DNA of 64,000 nucleotides from an uncultured Anaeromyxobacter sp. Lineage in GTDB: Bacteria; Myxococcota; Myxococcia; Myxococcales; Anaeromyxobacteraceae. The translations under genes were made by a program, and so were the position numbers. The stretch is taken from contig CAIVAR010000116.1 of assembly GCA_903904005.1 (NCBI GenBank), positions 31,408 through 95,407 on the forward strand. The letters run 5' to 3'. Positions 31,719 through 41,755 of the stretch are shown here, piece after piece; position 1 is the stretch's first letter, and every line of letters starts with the position of its first letter. Under the pieces are notes generated by a model. The model worked only from the letters and a program-made list of their open reading frames with translations. It made no database searches and was not told the DNA's origin.

Positions 31719-32960
31719 CTACACCTTCCGGAAGGCGACGACCGCGTTCGTCCCGCCGAAGCCGAAGCTGTTGGAGAGAACCGCCTCGGTGCGCAGCTCG
31801 CGCGCCCGGTTGGGCACCACGTCGAGCTTGCACTCGGGGTCCTGCTCGTCGACGTTCATCGTGGGCGGCACGACCCCCCGGTGGAGCGCGAGGACCGAGA
31901 ACACGGCCTCGGCGCCGCCGGCGGCGCCGAGCATGTGGCCGGTCATGGACTTCGTGGAGGAGACCACGAGCCCCCGGTCGGCCCAGTCGCCGAAGACCTT
32001 CCGGATGGCCTGGCACTCGGCGATGTCGCCCTGCGGCGTGGAGGTGCCGTGGGTGTTCACGTAGCCGACCTGCTCGGGGCGGAGGCCGGCGTCGGCGAGC
32101 GCCATGCGCATGGCCCGCTGACCACCCTCCCCCTCCGGTGCCGGGGAGGTGACGTGGTTGGCATCGCAGCTCGCGCCGTAGCCGCACAGCTCCGCGTAGA
32201 TGCGGGCACCGCGGCGGCGGGCGTGCTCGTACTCCTCGACGACGAGGATGCCCGCGCCCTCGGCGGCCACGAAACCGTCGCGCCCCTTGTCGAACGGCCG
32301 GCTGGCCTTGTCGGGCGCGTCGTTGCGCTCCGACATGGCGCGCGCGGCGCAGAACCCGGCCAGGCCGAGCGGGGTCAGGGTGGCCTCGGTCCCACCGGCG
32401 ATCATCACGTCGGCCATGCCCCGCTCGATGTACATGAGGGCGTCGCCGATGGAGTGGTTGCCGGTGGCGCAGGCCGACACGGGGGAGTAGTTCGGCCCCT
32501 TCAGCCCCCAGCGCAGCGCGATCTGCCCCGGCGCCAGGTTGATGATGATGGCCGGGATGAAGAACGGGCTCACCTTGCGCACGCCGCGTTCCATGAGGGT
32601 CTTGTGGGTGTCCTCGATGGTGGCGAGGCCGCCCATCCCGGAGCCGACGATGACGCCGACCCGCTCCGGGTCCTCCTTCGCGAAGTCGATGCCGGAGTCG
32701 GCAACCGCCATGTCGGCGGCGGCGAGCGCGAACTGGATGAACCGATCGTTGCGCCGGACCTCCTTGCGGTCCATGAACTTCTCGGGCTCGAACCCCCTCA
32801 CCTCGCCGGCGATCTTGGTGGGATAGGTCGAGGCGTCGTACTGGGTGATCGGGCCGATCCCGCTCTTCCCGGCGACGAGCGCCTGCCAGCTCTCCTCCAC
32901 GCCGACGCCGACCGGGCAGACGAGCCCCAGTCCGGTCACCACCACGCGACGCCTGGACAT
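31719..32960 (-). CDS. fabF: Beta-ketoacyl-ACP synthase II
   Basis: Elongating condensing enzyme of type II fatty acid synthesis. The 413-residue protein has the Cys-His-His triad: Cys in [11 protein letters not shown], His in [11 protein letters not shown], His in [12 protein letters not shown]. The N-terminal [16 protein letters not shown] is typical of FabF. It is the last gene of the fab operon, 92 bases after acpP. Confidence 0.97.
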   Translation of the reverse strand: MSRRRVVVTGLGLVCPVGVGVEESWQALVAGKSGIGPITQYDASTYPTKIAGEVRGFEPEKFMDRKEVRRNDRFIQFALAAADMAVADSGIDFAKEDPERVGVIVGSGMGGLATIEDTHKTLMERGVRKVSPFFIPAIIINLAPGQIALRWGLKGPNYSPVSACATGNHSIGDALMYIERGMADVMIAGGTEATLTPLGLAGFCAARAMSERNDAPDKASRPFDKGRDGFVAAEGAGILVVEEYEHARRRGARIYAELCGYGASCDANHVTSPAPEGEGGQRAMRMALADAGLRPEQVGYVNTHGTSTPQGDIAECQAIRKVFGDWADRGLVVSSTKSMTGHMLGAAGGAEAVFSVLALHRGVVPPTMNVDEQDPECKLDVVPNRARELRTEAVLSNSFGFGGTNAVVAFRKV

Positions 32961-33052
32961 CCGAACGACCTCACTTTCGCCCGCGCGCGCCGGCGCGGAC
33001 CCCTGCCAGGGGCCTGTGGCCCCGGTGGTGGTCCCCGCCGCCCCGCCCGTGC

Positions 33053-33295
33053 CTACTTCTTGTGGGTATTGATGTAGTTGATGGCGTCCTGGACGGTCTT
33101 GATGTTCTCGGCCTCCTCGTCGGGGATCTCGACCTCGAACTCCTCCTCCATGGCCATGACCAGCTCGACGATGTCGAGCGAGTCGGCGCCGAGGTCCTCG
33201 ATGAAGCTGGACGTGGTCTTGATCTCGTCCTCCGCCACCCCGAGCTGCTCGGCGATGATGCCCTTGACCTTCTGCTCCACGTTGCCCGTCGTCAT
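33053..33295 (-). CDS. acpP: Acyl carrier protein
   Basis: The 80-residue acidic protein carries the phosphopantetheine site Ser39 in [12 protein letters not shown]. It shuttles acyl chains between the fab enzymes. It has a clear Shine-Dalgarno (AGGAGG) 7 bases before the ATG and sits between fabG and fabF as in E. coli. Confidence 0.98.
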   Translation of the reverse strand: MTTGNVEQKVKGIIAEQLGVAEDEIKTTSSFIEDLGADSLDIVELVMAMEEEFEVEIPDEEAENIKTVQDAINYINTHKK

Positions 33296-33340
33296 CGATG
33301 CTTCCTCCTGTGGTTGGACCGTCTCGCGGGAAACCCCGCA

Positions 33341-34090
33341 CTACATGTGCATGCCGCCGTTCACCCGGAGGACCTCTCCGGTCACGTACGATGCCTGATC
33401 GCTGCAGAGCCACGCCACCGCCCGGGCCACGTCCTCGGCCTTGCCGAGGCGCCCGAGCGGGATCATCTCCGCCATCTTCTGCTTGGCGCCCTCGGGGAGC
33501 GACGCCGTCATGTCGGTATCGATGTAGCCGGGAGCGACCGCGTTCACCCGCACGTTTCGCGAGGCGAGTTCCCGGGCCACCGACTTGGTGAGGCCGATGA
33601 GGCCGGCCTTGGTGGCGGCGTAGCCGGCCTGGCCGGCGTTTCCCATCTCCCCGACCACCGAGGTGAGGTTCACGATGACCCCGCCCCGCGCCTTCATCAT
33701 GGGGCGGCTGACGGCCCGGATGAGGTGGAAGGCCCCGGAGAGGTTGACGTCGAGCTGGCGCTGCCAGTCCTCGTCCTTGATGCGCATGACGAGCTGATCG
33801 AGGGCGATCCCGGCGTTGTTCACGAGGATGTGGAGGCCGCCCATGGTGGCCACCACCTCGTCGACGGCCTTCGTGGCCGCCACCGGGTCGGAGACGTCGA
33901 ACGGGAAGAGGCGCGCCTCGGGCGATCCCGCCTCGCGCACCAGGCGCAGCGCCTCCTCGGCGGCCGCCGTGTTCCCGGCGTAGTTGAGGGCCAACCTCGC
34001 CCCCCCGCGCGCCAGTTCCACCGCGATGGCCCGGCCGATGCCACGTGAGGCACCGGTCACGAGGGCGGTCTTTCCCTGGAAGGCGGTCAC
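33341..34090 (-). CDS. fabG: 3-oxoacyl-ACP reductase
   Basis: NADPH-dependent short-chain reductase of 249 residues. Cofactor loop [12 protein letters not shown] near the N-terminus, NNAGIALD, catalytic Ser in [11 protein letters not shown] and YxxxK as YAATKAG. The C-terminal [14 protein letters not shown] is typical of FabG. ATGA overlap with fabD. Confidence 0.97.
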   Translation of the reverse strand: MTAFQGKTALVTGASRGIGRAIAVELARGGARLALNYAGNTAAAEEALRLVREAGSPEARLFPFDVSDPVAATKAVDEVVATMGGLHILVNNAGIALDQLVMRIKDEDWQRQLDVNLSGAFHLIRAVSRPMMKARGGVIVNLTSVVGEMGNAGQAGYAATKAGLIGLTKSVARELASRNVRVNAVAPGYIDTDMTASLPEGAKQKMAEMIPLGRLGKAEDVARAVAWLCSDQASYVTGEVLRVNGGMHM

Positions 34091-35034
34091 GGGTTGACTC
34101 CGATCGCAGCGAGGGTCTTGTCGAGGGAGGCGGGGTCGGAGACGGAGTGTACCTCGATCCCCTTCTCGATCCGGCGGACCAGCCCTCCCAGGACGGTTCC
34201 CGGCCCCACCTCGACGACCCGCGTCACGCCCAGGCGACCCAGCTCCTGGACGACCTCGATCCAGCGCACCGGCGCCGTCACCTGCTCGACGAGCAGGGGG
34301 ACGATCCGGCCGGTCTCGCGGTTGGCCTTGGCCTCGACGTTGGTCACCACCGGCACCACCGGCTCGTTCCAGGCGACGGCGCGGAGCACCGGCTCGAGCC
34401 GGGCCTTCACCGGGGCCATGAGCGCGCAGTGGAAGGGGGCGCTCACCGGCAGCGGCAGGACCCGCTTCGCCCCGGCCTCCTTGAGCCGGAGCCCCGCCTC
34501 GGCCACGGCGCCGGCGTCGCCGGCGATGACCGTCTGGTTGGGCTCGTTGTAGTTGGCGGGGGAGACCACCTTCCCGGTGGCGGCCTGGACCGACTCGCAG
34601 ATGGCCCGCACCCGCTCCGGCTCGAGCCCCAGGACGGCCGACATGGCCCCTTGGCCGGCGGGAACGGCCTCCTGCATGAAGGTCCCACGCGCGCGGACGG
34701 ACCGGGCCGCGTCGGCGGCCGAGAGCGCCCCGGCGGCGACCAGCGCCGAGTACTCCCCCAGCGAGTGGCCCGCCACGAGGTCGGGACGGATGCCCCGGGC
34801 GGCCAGGACGGCGGCCGCGGCCGCGGAGACGGTGAGGATGGAGGGCTGGGTGTTGGCGGTGAGCTTGAGCGCCTCGTCCGGCCCCTCGAAGCAGAGGGCG
34901 GACAGCTTCTCGCCGAGCGCCGCGTCGACGGCGTCGAACACCGCGCGCGCCTCGGGGAAGGCGTCGTGGAGCGCCTTGCCCATGCCCGCAGCCTGGGACC
35001 CCTGTCCGGGGAAGATGAAGGCCAGCTTCGACAC
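34087..35034 (-). CDS. fabD: Malonyl-CoA:ACP transacylase
   Basis: The 315-residue protein moves malonyl groups from CoA to ACP. It has [14 protein letters not shown] at the N-terminus, the nucleophile serine in [16 protein letters not shown], and the catalytic His in SAPFHCALM. It lies 10 bases after fabH. Confidence 0.97.
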   Translation of the reverse strand: MSKLAFIFPGQGSQAAGMGKALHDAFPEARAVFDAVDAALGEKLSALCFEGPDEALKLTANTQPSILTVSAAAAAVLAARGIRPDLVAGHSLGEYSALVAAGALSAADAARSVRARGTFMQEAVPAGQGAMSAVLGLEPERVRAICESVQAATGKVVSPANYNEPNQTVIAGDAGAVAEAGLRLKEAGAKRVLPLPVSAPFHCALMAPVKARLEPVLRAVAWNEPVVPVVTNVEAKANRETGRIVPLLVEQVTAPVRWIEVVQELGRLGVTRVVEVGPGTVLGGLVRRIEKGIEVHSVSDPASLDKTLAAIGVNP

Positions 35035-35044
35035 GGCGTACTCC

Positions 35045-36025
35045 CTACCAGCGAACGAGCGCGCTGCCCCAGGCCATGCCGCCGCCGATGGCCATCATGA
35101 GGATCAGGTCGCCCGGCTTGAACCACCCTGCGCGGTTGGCCTCGTCGAGGGTCATGGGGACGCTCGCCGACGAGGTGTTGCCATATCGCTCCAAATTCAT
35201 CCAGCACTTCTCGGCCGGGATGCCCAGGCGATCCAGCGTCGAGTCGAGGATCCGCTTGTTGGCCTGGTGGGCGATGACCCAGGTGACGTCCTTGGGCTGG
35301 AGGCCGTTGGCGCCGAGGGCCTCCCGGGAGACCTCCTCGAGGGCCCGGACCGCGACCTTGTACACCTCCCGGCCGTTCATCTTCACGGTGTTGAGCCGCT
35401 CGTCGAGCACCTTCTGGCTCATGCGCATCCGGGTTCCGCCGCCCGGCGTGTAGAGGATGGGCCAGAGCGACCCGTCGGTGTGCAGGTGGGTGGAGAGCAG
35501 GCCCCGGTTCGGGTCCTGGGTAGGGACGAGGACCATGGCGCCGGCGCCGTCACCGAAGAGGATGCAGGTGTTCCGGTCGGACCAGTCGGTGATGCTCGTC
35601 AGGACCTCCGCGCCGACCACCAGCGCCACCCGGGCGACCCCGGAGGCGACGTACCGGTCGGCGATGGAGAGTGCGTAGAGCGATCCGGCGCAGGCCGCCG
35701 ACACGTCGAAGGCGAAGGCCTTCTTGTTGTGGAGCTGGGCCTGCAGGATGGCCGCGGCCGACGGGAACGGGTAGTCGGGCGTGATGGTACCGACCACGAT
35801 CAGGTCGACGTCCTCGGGGCGCACCCCGGCCATCTTGAGCGCCTTCTGGCAGGCCTTGAGGGCGAGGTCGCTCGTGGACTCGGTCTCGGCCGCGACGTGC
35901 CGCTCCCGGATGCCGGTGCGCTCGACGATCCACTCGTCGCTGGTCTGGACGAGGGCCTCCAGGTCCTTGTTGGTGACGACCTTCTCCGGCGCGTAGCTTC
36001 CCGTCCCGACGATGAGCGATCGCAT
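35045..36025 (-). CDS. fabH: Beta-ketoacyl-ACP synthase III
   Basis: Initiates fatty acid synthesis by condensing an acyl-CoA with malonyl-ACP. The 326-residue protein has the catalytic Cys in SAACAGSLYAL, His in IAHQANKRILD and Asn in GNTSSASVP. GTGSYAPEKVVTN at the start is typical. Myxobacterial FabH often takes branched starters; the sequence alone does not settle that here. Confidence 0.97.
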   Translation of the reverse strand: MRSLIVGTGSYAPEKVVTNKDLEALVQTSDEWIVERTGIRERHVAAETESTSDLALKACQKALKMAGVRPEDVDLIVVGTITPDYPFPSAAAILQAQLHNKKAFAFDVSAACAGSLYALSIADRYVASGVARVALVVGAEVLTSITDWSDRNTCILFGDGAGAMVLVPTQDPNRGLLSTHLHTDGSLWPILYTPGGGTRMRMSQKVLDERLNTVKMNGREVYKVAVRALEEVSREALGANGLQPKDVTWVIAHQANKRILDSTLDRLGIPAEKCWMNLERYGNTSSASVPMTLDEANRAGWFKPGDLILMMAIGGGMAWGSALVRW

Positions 36026-36035
36026 GTGCTCCTCC

Positions 36036-37115
36036 TCACGCCTCGGACGCCTTGCGGCGCCCCTTGCCCACGGTGGATTCCCCTTCGCCCTGATCGGGGT
36101 CGAGCAGGCCGGCGGCCAGCGCGGCCGCCTCCCCGATCTCGTCGGTGCAGCCGGCACGGGCGCCGTCGGCGGCCCGGGCCACGGCGTTCGCCACGGCACG
36201 CCGGTCGGACGCCCCGTGGGCGATGACCGCCACGCCGCCCACGCCGAGCAGCGGCGCGCCGCCGATCTCCCGCCAGTCGACCCGCCGGCGGATCTCGTCG
36301 ATGGCCGTCTTCACGAGCGCCCCGCCGAGGCGGGCCGGCAGCGTCCGGTGGAGCGCCTCCCGCATCATCACGGCGAGCGCCTGTGCGGTGCCCTCCATGG
36401 TCTTCAGCGCGACGTTGCCGGTGAAGCCGTCGGTGACGATGACGTCGACCTCGCCGCCGAGGAGGTCACGCCCCTCGCAGTATCCCTGGAACCGGATCCC
36501 GGAGCGGGCGAGCGCCTCGGCCGCCGCGCGGGTGACCGCGGTTCCCTTGGAGGGCTCCTCGCCGTTCGCCAGGATGGCCACCCGGGGGCGCGACACGCCG
36601 AGCACGCGGCGGGAGTAGACCTCGCCCATGAGCGCGAACTGGACGAGGTGGATGGGCTTGCAGTCGACGTTGGCGCCGGCGTCGAGCATGACCGGCCTCC
36701 CCTTCGCCGCGGGCAGCACCGAGAGGATGGCCGGGCGCAGCACCTCGCCCGAGCAGCCGAGCACCATCATGGCGCCGGCCATCACCGCCCCGCTGTTCCC
36801 TGCGCTCACCGCGGCCGAGGCTTCCCCGTCCCGGACCAGCTCGAGGGCGATCCGGATCGAGTTCTGCTTCTTGCGGCGCATGGCCTGGGCCGGGTGCTCG
36901 TCCATGCCCACCACCTCGGGGGCGTGGCGGACCTGGACGGGCAGGTTCCAGCTGGCGCGCAGCCGGTCGAGCTCGGCGCGCACCCGGTCCTCGGGGCCGA
37001 CGAGGATGACCCCCTGCCCCTTGCGCGCTGCGTCAATCGCGCCCTGTACGACGGCGGCGGGGGCGTGATCGCCCCCCATGGCATCCAACGCGACCGGCGC
37101 GATGCCAGGGGCCAT
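36036..37115 (-). CDS. plsX: Phosphate acyltransferase PlsX
   Basis: Makes acyl-phosphate from acyl-ACP for phospholipid synthesis. The 359-residue protein has VALDAMGGDHAP near the start, SAGNSGAVMAGAM, and the VDVIVTDGFTGNVALKTMEG motif. It stands between rpmF and fabH, the classic order, linking fatty acid and phospholipid synthesis. Confidence 0.96.
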   Translation of the reverse strand: MAPGIAPVALDAMGGDHAPAAVVQGAIDAARKGQGVILVGPEDRVRAELDRLRASWNLPVQVRHAPEVVGMDEHPAQAMRRKKQNSIRIALELVRDGEASAAVSAGNSGAVMAGAMMVLGCSGEVLRPAILSVLPAAKGRPVMLDAGANVDCKPIHLVQFALMGEVYSRRVLGVSRPRVAILANGEEPSKGTAVTRAAAEALARSGIRFQGYCEGRDLLGGEVDVIVTDGFTGNVALKTMEGTAQALAVMMREALHRTLPARLGGALVKTAIDEIRRRVDWREIGGAPLLGVGGVAVIAHGASDRRAVANAVARAADGARAGCTDEIGEAAALAAGLLDPDQGEGESTVGKGRRKASEA

Positions 37116-37121
37116 CGGGCC

Positions 37122-37301
37122 CTACGCGCCCTCGGAAACCTGACGATCCTTGTAGAAGCCGCACGAGGGGCAGATCCGGTGCGACATCACCGGCTCCTTG
37201 CACTTCGGGCAAAGGGTCACGTTGGCCGGCGTGATCTTGAAATTGGCGGCGCGCCGACGGTTGCGCCGCATGCTGCTCGTCCGCTTCTTGGGAACTCCCA
37301 C
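37122..37301 (-). CDS. rpmF: 50S ribosomal protein L32
   Basis: The 59-residue protein begins MGVPKKRTSSMRRNRRRAAN and has four Cys in two CxxC pairs (CPKC at 31-34, CPSC at 44-47) that form a zinc ribbon. The start is GTG at 37301, with AAGGAG 8 bases upstream. rpmF-plsX-fab is a conserved operon that ties ribosome and membrane synthesis. Confidence 0.97.
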   Translation of the reverse strand: MGVPKKRTSSMRRNRRRAANFKITPANVTLCPKCKEPVMSHRICPSCGFYKDRQVSEGA

Positions 37302-37332
37302 GGTGTTCGCTCCTTGTGAATGAGTCTCGGTA

Positions 37333-37896
37333 CTACGATTGCCGGAACTTCTCCAGCCCCGCCCAGCGCGGGTCGGGCACGCGGCGATCGCAGCCGCACG
37401 CCTTCTCGTTCTGGTTCTGCCCGCAGACGGGGCAGAGCCCCTGGCAACCCTCCCGACAGACCGGGTACAGGGGTAGCGCCAGGGCGATCTGCTCCTCGAC
37501 CAGGGGATCGAGCTCGATCAGCTTTCCGCGGTAGGTCTCCTCGTCCACCTGATGGGGCGTGAAGCTCCCCTCGGCGTGCTCCTCGCCGGTCTCGTGCCCC
37601 CCGCCCTCACCTTCGGCGGCCTCCTCGGCCGGGACGAGCGTGAGTTGGAAGTCGACCGGTACCGTGGTGCGGGCTGGCAAGAGGCATCGTCCGCAGGGGG
37701 AGGTGAGCTCCACGGTCGTCTTCGCGAGCAGGCGGACCCGGCGGCCGAGCCGCTCGAGGCGAGCCTCGACCGTGGCCGGTCCGACGGCCTGGTAGCCGGC
37801 GCGGTCGCCGCGAAGGGCTTCTTCGAGGCGGACGGTGGGGATCTCCCAGCTCCGCTCGAGGCCCGAATCCTTGATTTCGTCAATGTTGACGCGCAT
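37333..37896 (-). CDS. yceD: YceD/DUF177 family protein
   Basis: The 187-residue protein begins MRVNIDEIKDSGL and carries the family Cys pairs CGRC and, near the end, CREGCQGLCPVCGQNQN. DUF177 proteins are encoded next to rpmF and have been tied to 23S rRNA accumulation in E. coli and plants. The start is ATG 37896; GTG 37905 is possible. An acidic insert near residue 90 (EEAAEGEGGGHETGEE) is local. Confidence 0.9.
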   Translation of the reverse strand: MRVNIDEIKDSGLERSWEIPTVRLEEALRGDRAGYQAVGPATVEARLERLGRRVRLLAKTTVELTSPCGRCLLPARTTVPVDFQLTLVPAEEAAEGEGGGHETGEEHAEGSFTPHQVDEETYRGKLIELDPLVEEQIALALPLYPVCREGCQGLCPVCGQNQNEKACGCDRRVPDPRWAGLEKFRQS

Positions 37897-37928
37897 TTGC
37901 GTCACTTTCAGGAGGGGAAAAGCGGTCC

Positions 37929-37956
37929 ATTATAGGGACCGACCCCTGCAAGTCAA
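37929..37956 (-). promoter_or_regulatory. Strong sigma-70 promoter of the yceD-rpmF-plsX-fab operon
   Basis: On the minus strand TTGACT (37951-37956), 16-base spacer, TATAAT (37929-37934). The -10 is a perfect match and the -35 has five of six. The start point would be near 37922, giving a leader of about 26 bases. This is the best promoter match I found in the window. Confidence 0.85.
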
Positions 37957-37982
37957 GGCACGCCGGGCCCGTCGACGCCCGG

Positions 37983-38627
37983 CTATGGCTTCACGAGACC
38001 ACGCGCCACGGCGAGAAGGGCGGCCTCCGCCTTCGTGGAGACGTCCATCTTCTCGTAGATGCGCTTCACGTACGTCTGCACGGTACCCTCGGCGATCCCG
38101 AGGGCATTGGCGACGTCGGCGTAGGTGTGGCCGTGGACGAGGAGCTCGAGCACCTCCCGCTCCCGCTTGGAGAGGGCCGGCCCGTGGTTCCGCTGGTCGG
38201 GGGCGTCTCCGCGGAGCTCGGCGAGGAGCACCTTGGCGGCCCGCGGACTGATGGGGGCGGAGTCGCCGCGCAGGACATCCTCGACCGCCCGGGCCAGCTC
38301 GCCGGCGTGGAAGGGCTTGAGAATGTACCCGGCCGCGCCGGCCCGCAGCGCCCCGAGCACCCGTGCGGGGATGTCGACGGCGGTGAGGGCGATGCACATG
38401 GTCTTCGGGACCTCCTGCCGGATCGCGGCGATCACGTCCTCGCCGCTCATCTTGGGCAGCCCCAGATCGACGAGGGCCACGTCGGGGACCTCGCGCTTCG
38501 CGAGCGCGATGCCGTCCTCGCCGGTGGCCGCGGTCCCGACCATCTCGAACCCGTGGGCCGTCAGCACCTGTGCTATCAGGCGGGAGACCGCCTCGTCGTC
38601 CTCGATGGCTATGGCTCTGGTCGGCAT
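37983..38627 (-). CDS. NarL/LuxR-type response regulator
   Basis: The 214-residue protein has a receiver domain with Asp10, Asp11, phosphoacceptor Asp54 (ALVDLGLPKMSG), Thr82 and Lys104 (ILKPFH), and a C-terminal LuxR helix-turn-helix at about 150-205 (LSKREREVLELLVHG, GTVQTYVKRIYEKM). No histidine kinase is next to it, so the partner is unknown. A 7-bp inverted repeat lies 20-40 bases upstream. The gene lies downstream of the electron-transfer operon on the same strand. Confidence 0.92.
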   Translation of the reverse strand: MPTRAIAIEDDEAVSRLIAQVLTAHGFEMVGTAATGEDGIALAKREVPDVALVDLGLPKMSGEDVIAAIRQEVPKTMCIALTAVDIPARVLGALRAGAAGYILKPFHAGELARAVEDVLRGDSAPISPRAAKVLLAELRGDAPDQRNHGPALSKREREVLELLVHGHTYADVANALGIAEGTVQTYVKRIYEKMDVSTKAEAALLAVARGLVKP

Positions 38628-38647
38628 CGGTCCTCTCCCCCGCCCTT

Positions 38648-38666
38648 CCGGGTGATCACCACCCGG
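38648..38666. promoter_or_regulatory. Inverted repeat upstream of the response regulator
   Basis: CCGGGTG (38648-38654) and CACCCGG (38660-38666) are exact complements with a 5-base spacer; the centre also contains the 10-bp palindrome GGTGATCACC. It stands just upstream of the response regulator start and could be its own binding site. This is inference only. Confidence 0.35.
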
Positions 38667-38714
38667 ATCATGGACTCCGACGTACCACGTACAGGGTACC
38701 CGGGCAACGGGTGG

Positions 38715-38731
38715 CCCGGCGCATCGCCGGG
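38715..38731. terminator. Possible terminator hairpin after the DUF2339-like gene
   Basis: CCCGGCG and CGCCGGG form a perfect 7-bp stem around a 3-base loop, 13 bases after the stop of the minus-strand membrane protein gene. There is no U-tract, so it is at best a weak or Rho-assisted terminator. Confidence 0.35.
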
Positions 38732-38744
38732 GATCGGCTCCGGC

Positions 38745-40487
38745 TCAACCCGGCTCGCCGGGCACCGCGGTGGGGGGGGTGCGCGCGCGGATCCTCGGGA
38801 CGAGGATGAGGGCCAGCCCGTAGCAGGCGAATGCCAGGATGAGGGTGGCGGGGCGCCCGTGCTTCAGGTCCTCGAGGAGCATCTTCAAGCCGGTGAAGCC
38901 GAGGATCGGATAGGCGAGCCACCCGGCCTCGGCGTGGAACGGGCGACGTCCCACCCAGGCCGCCGCCACCGCCATCCCCACCAGCGCCACGGTGCGCAGG
39001 GTGGCGAGCGCACCGGGATTCCCGGCGGGCCCGGTTCCGGCGACCACGGGAGCGAGCCAGGCGACCACCGTCCCGGCGATCCCGATCGCCAGCACCAGGT
39101 CCACCGCCACCGGGGGAAACTGCTCGACCACGTTGGTCCGGGGTACGCGGCTCGTGAGCCAGGCGCTCGCCGCCACCGCGAGGAGCACCAGGGTGGTCGC
39201 CACGCTCGTCCGCCAGGCCACCGCCGTGCCGAAGAAGAGGCTGCCGATCGACTGGCCGAGCAGCCCGCTCCCCACCGCCGCCGCGACGCCGTAGACCGCC
39301 GCGTGGGCGGCCAGCGTGCGGCTCTTCTTGCGGGGCGAGAGGAAGGCGAGCAGGACCGCGAGCGCCGCCCAGCACAGCGAGCGGGCCGGCTCGGGGAGGA
39401 GCAGCGCCGTCCCGGCGAGCACGAAGACGATGGCCACCGAGGTGTAGAAGTAGAAGTTCTCCCGGATCTTCTGGCGCCGCTCCACGAAGGCGAAGGCCAC
39501 GGCGTAGGCGGCGATGCCGAAGACCACCGAGACGATCCCGAAGCCGGCCTGCCCCATCCCGGAGCGCACCGCCACCCAGACCGCGCCGCCGATGCCCACG
39601 CCGATCACCGCGGCGGTCTGGAACATCTCGAAGGGGACCACCTTGCGCCCCATGTAGAGGGTGCGGGTGGCGAAGCTGCCGAGGAAGACCGCCACCATCA
39701 CCGACTGCACGAGCAGCGCGGCGGCGGGCCCCTCGTTGGTGAGCCGGTCCCCGGCCTTGATGGCGACGACGAGGACCATCACGTCGGCGACCATGGCGAT
39801 CGGCCAGCGGAGGATCGTCCAGTCGCGGACGTAGCCGATCCAGACCGCCGCGGTGCCCAGGGCCACGAGGTAGAGCGACCCGGGGACGAGCATCCGCGAG
39901 GTGGTCATGAGCCAGACCGCGGTGGCCGTCCCGCCCAGCGACACCACCCAGGCGAGCGACGGGAGCCCGCGGCGGGTGGCGAGCAGGAGCGCGGCCGCGG
40001 TGAGCGCGGCGAGCACCAGGGCGGCGCCGCCCGGCGAGAAGAGGTGGAAGCGGTTGGTGGCCTCGATGAGCAGCGGGAAGCCGATGATCACCACCGAGAC
40101 CGCGTGGAAACCCGCCGAGAGCAGCTGGCCGGCCTTGCCGGCGCGGTCGGCCATGATCATCCAGGCGCCGGCGTAGAGGAAGCCGAGCCCCACCCCCATC
40201 CAGGCCGGGATCTTCCCCGAGTCGGTGACGGCCCGCAGCACGAAGGCGCCTGCGAGGACGAGGAGGGTGCGCCCGCCCAGCGACATGGCCCGGGTGGCCT
40301 GTCCGGCGTCGAAGCCCCCGGTGGCCGGGCGGACCGGGGCGGCGGAACGGTCCAGGGCGGCCTGGGCGGCGGAGCGCCGGGCCGGCGGCTGGGCGGCCCG
40401 CTCCAGCACGGTGATGCGGCCCTCCAGTCGCGCGACCACGTCCGCGAGATCGGCCAGCCTGGCCTCGAGGAGCGACGTGTCCCCCAT
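38745..40487 (-). CDS. Multi-pass membrane protein (DUF2339-like)
   Basis: The 580-residue protein has an N-terminal coiled coil (LLEARLADLADVVARLEGRI, about 5-31) followed by roughly sixteen hydrophobic helices with little else. That layout resembles DUF2339 membrane proteins, of unknown function. It starts 38 bases after the NrfD-like gene on the same strand and may be part of its transcript. No transport or enzyme motif is visible. Confidence 0.72.
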   Translation of the reverse strand: MGDTSLLEARLADLADVVARLEGRITVLERAAQPPARRSAAQAALDRSAAPVRPATGGFDAGQATRAMSLGGRTLLVLAGAFVLRAVTDSGKIPAWMGVGLGFLYAGAWMIMADRAGKAGQLLSAGFHAVSVVIIGFPLLIEATNRFHLFSPGGAALVLAALTAAALLLATRRGLPSLAWVVSLGGTATAVWLMTTSRMLVPGSLYLVALGTAAVWIGYVRDWTILRWPIAMVADVMVLVVAIKAGDRLTNEGPAAALLVQSVMVAVFLGSFATRTLYMGRKVVPFEMFQTAAVIGVGIGGAVWVAVRSGMGQAGFGIVSVVFGIAAYAVAFAFVERRQKIRENFYFYTSVAIVFVLAGTALLLPEPARSLCWAALAVLLAFLSPRKKSRTLAAHAAVYGVAAAVGSGLLGQSIGSLFFGTAVAWRTSVATTLVLLAVAASAWLTSRVPRTNVVEQFPPVAVDLVLAIGIAGTVVAWLAPVVAGTGPAGNPGALATLRTVALVGMAVAAAWVGRRPFHAEAGWLAYPILGFTGLKMLLEDLKHGRPATLILAFACYGLALILVPRIRARTPPTAVPGEPG

Positions 40488-40525
40488 CCATCCCTTCCCG
40501 GCGCGCCCCGGGGGCGCGCCATGAT

Positions 40526-41755
40526 TCACGGAACGTGAGTGACGGCGGGCGTCCCGGCGGACGCCTGACCCGCCGGCGGACTCCCGTGGCCGCCGGCCCC
40601 CTCCGGCTCCTCGATGCCGAGCACGCGGTCGAAGATCCAGAGGATGACGAAGGGCGCGACGAAGAGGGCGATGGCCATCAGCACGCCCTCCCTCCCGAAG
40701 ATCTCGGGCTCGTACGGCGAGCGCAGCCCGCGCAGGGACTTGGAGAGGAGCTGCCCGCCGATGACGATGTTCCAGCGCATCGAGAAGACCTGGATGAGCG
40801 TGAGGAACGCCGCGATCGTGGCCAGCGTGTTGCGCACCCTCTCGTGCAGGTAGCGGTTCATGAGGACCACCACCGCGAGCAGGATGAACGGGATGAGGCC
40901 GCCCACGATCATCTGCATGGTCACGTAGGAGAAGGAGAGCCGGGTGGTGAGGAGCTCGGAGATGATGAGCCAGGACTCCGACTTCTCGTAGGCCATCACG
41001 ATGAGCTCGAGCTCCTCGAGCGTGATGGTGAGGATGAGGAAGAACCAGAGCCAGCTGGCCAGCGCCGACACGCAGGTGGCCACCACCGGCCGCCTGTCGA
41101 TCCTCGCGAACAGCTGGTAGATGAGGATGAGCAGCGCGATGCCGGACACCGCCGCCGAGAGCAGGAAGATGACCGGCATGAGCGGGGTCGACCACCACGG
41201 GTTGGCCTTGATGGCGCCGAAGATGAAGCCCACGTAGCCGTGGAGCATGCAGGCGGCCGGCAGGCCGATGCCGGCCAGGATCTTGATGGCCTTGTGGTCG
41301 ATCTCGATGGCCTCCGGCGAGGTGTCGTAGGTCCCGAGCGCCAGCGCCGCGTAGAAGGCGCGGACCATCCCACGGCTGCGCCGGGCCCGGTCGATGATCT
41401 CCTGCCGCCAGACGAACCAGAGCTCGAGCACCAGCACGAGCAGGTAGAACGAGTAGAGGATCCCGAAGCCGGCCATGGCCGAGGTGAAGTTGGGCGTGAT
41501 GATGACGAACGGCCCGCGCTGCGGCTGGCCCAGGTGGAGCTGGAGCGGCAGCGACGCCACGAGCAGGAAGGCGAACGACGTCGCCATGGCGAGGCGCGCC
41601 ACCGGCTTGAACTCCTGCCGGTCGAAGAGGTGGTAGAGCGAGGTCACGATGAAGGAGCCGGCCACGAACCCGGTGATGTACGGGTACATGACGATCATCA
41701 GGCTCCACGTGACGTGGATGTCGTTGGGGAAGGAGAATCCTGTGATCTCGGGCAT
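40526..41755 (-). CDS. NrfD/PsrC-family integral membrane subunit
   Basis: The 409-residue protein has about ten membrane helices and the NrfD-like pattern (YITGFVAGSFIVTSLYHLF, then LGQPQRGPFVIITPNFTSAM). NrfD-type subunits exchange electrons with the quinone pool, sometimes with proton translocation. The start ATG 41755 overlaps the Fe-S gene stop and has GGAGG 7 bases upstream. With the Fe-S protein and cytochrome c it forms a quinone-linked module without a catalytic oxidoreductase subunit nearby. Confidence 0.9.
   Translation of the reverse strand: MPEITGFSFPNDIHVTWSLMIVMYPYITGFVAGSFIVTSLYHLFDRQEFKPVARLAMATSFAFLLVASLPLQLHLGQPQRGPFVIITPNFTSAMAGFGILYSFYLLVLVLELWFVWRQEIIDRARRSRGMVRAFYAALALGTYDTSPEAIEIDHKAIKILAGIGLPAACMLHGYVGFIFGAIKANPWWSTPLMPVIFLLSAAVSGIALLILIYQLFARIDRRPVVATCVSALASWLWFFLILTITLEELELIVMAYEKSESWLIISELLTTRLSFSYVTMQMIVGGLIPFILLAVVVLMNRYLHERVRNTLATIAAFLTLIQVFSMRWNIVIGGQLLSKSLRGLRSPYEPEIFGREGVLMAIALFVAPFVILWIFDRVLGIEEPEGAGGHGSPPAGQASAGTPAVTHVP

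Noticed and set aside
38127..40538. An 803-codon plus-strand open frame
   Set aside because: Spans two real minus-strand genes and the gap between them; very biased composition.
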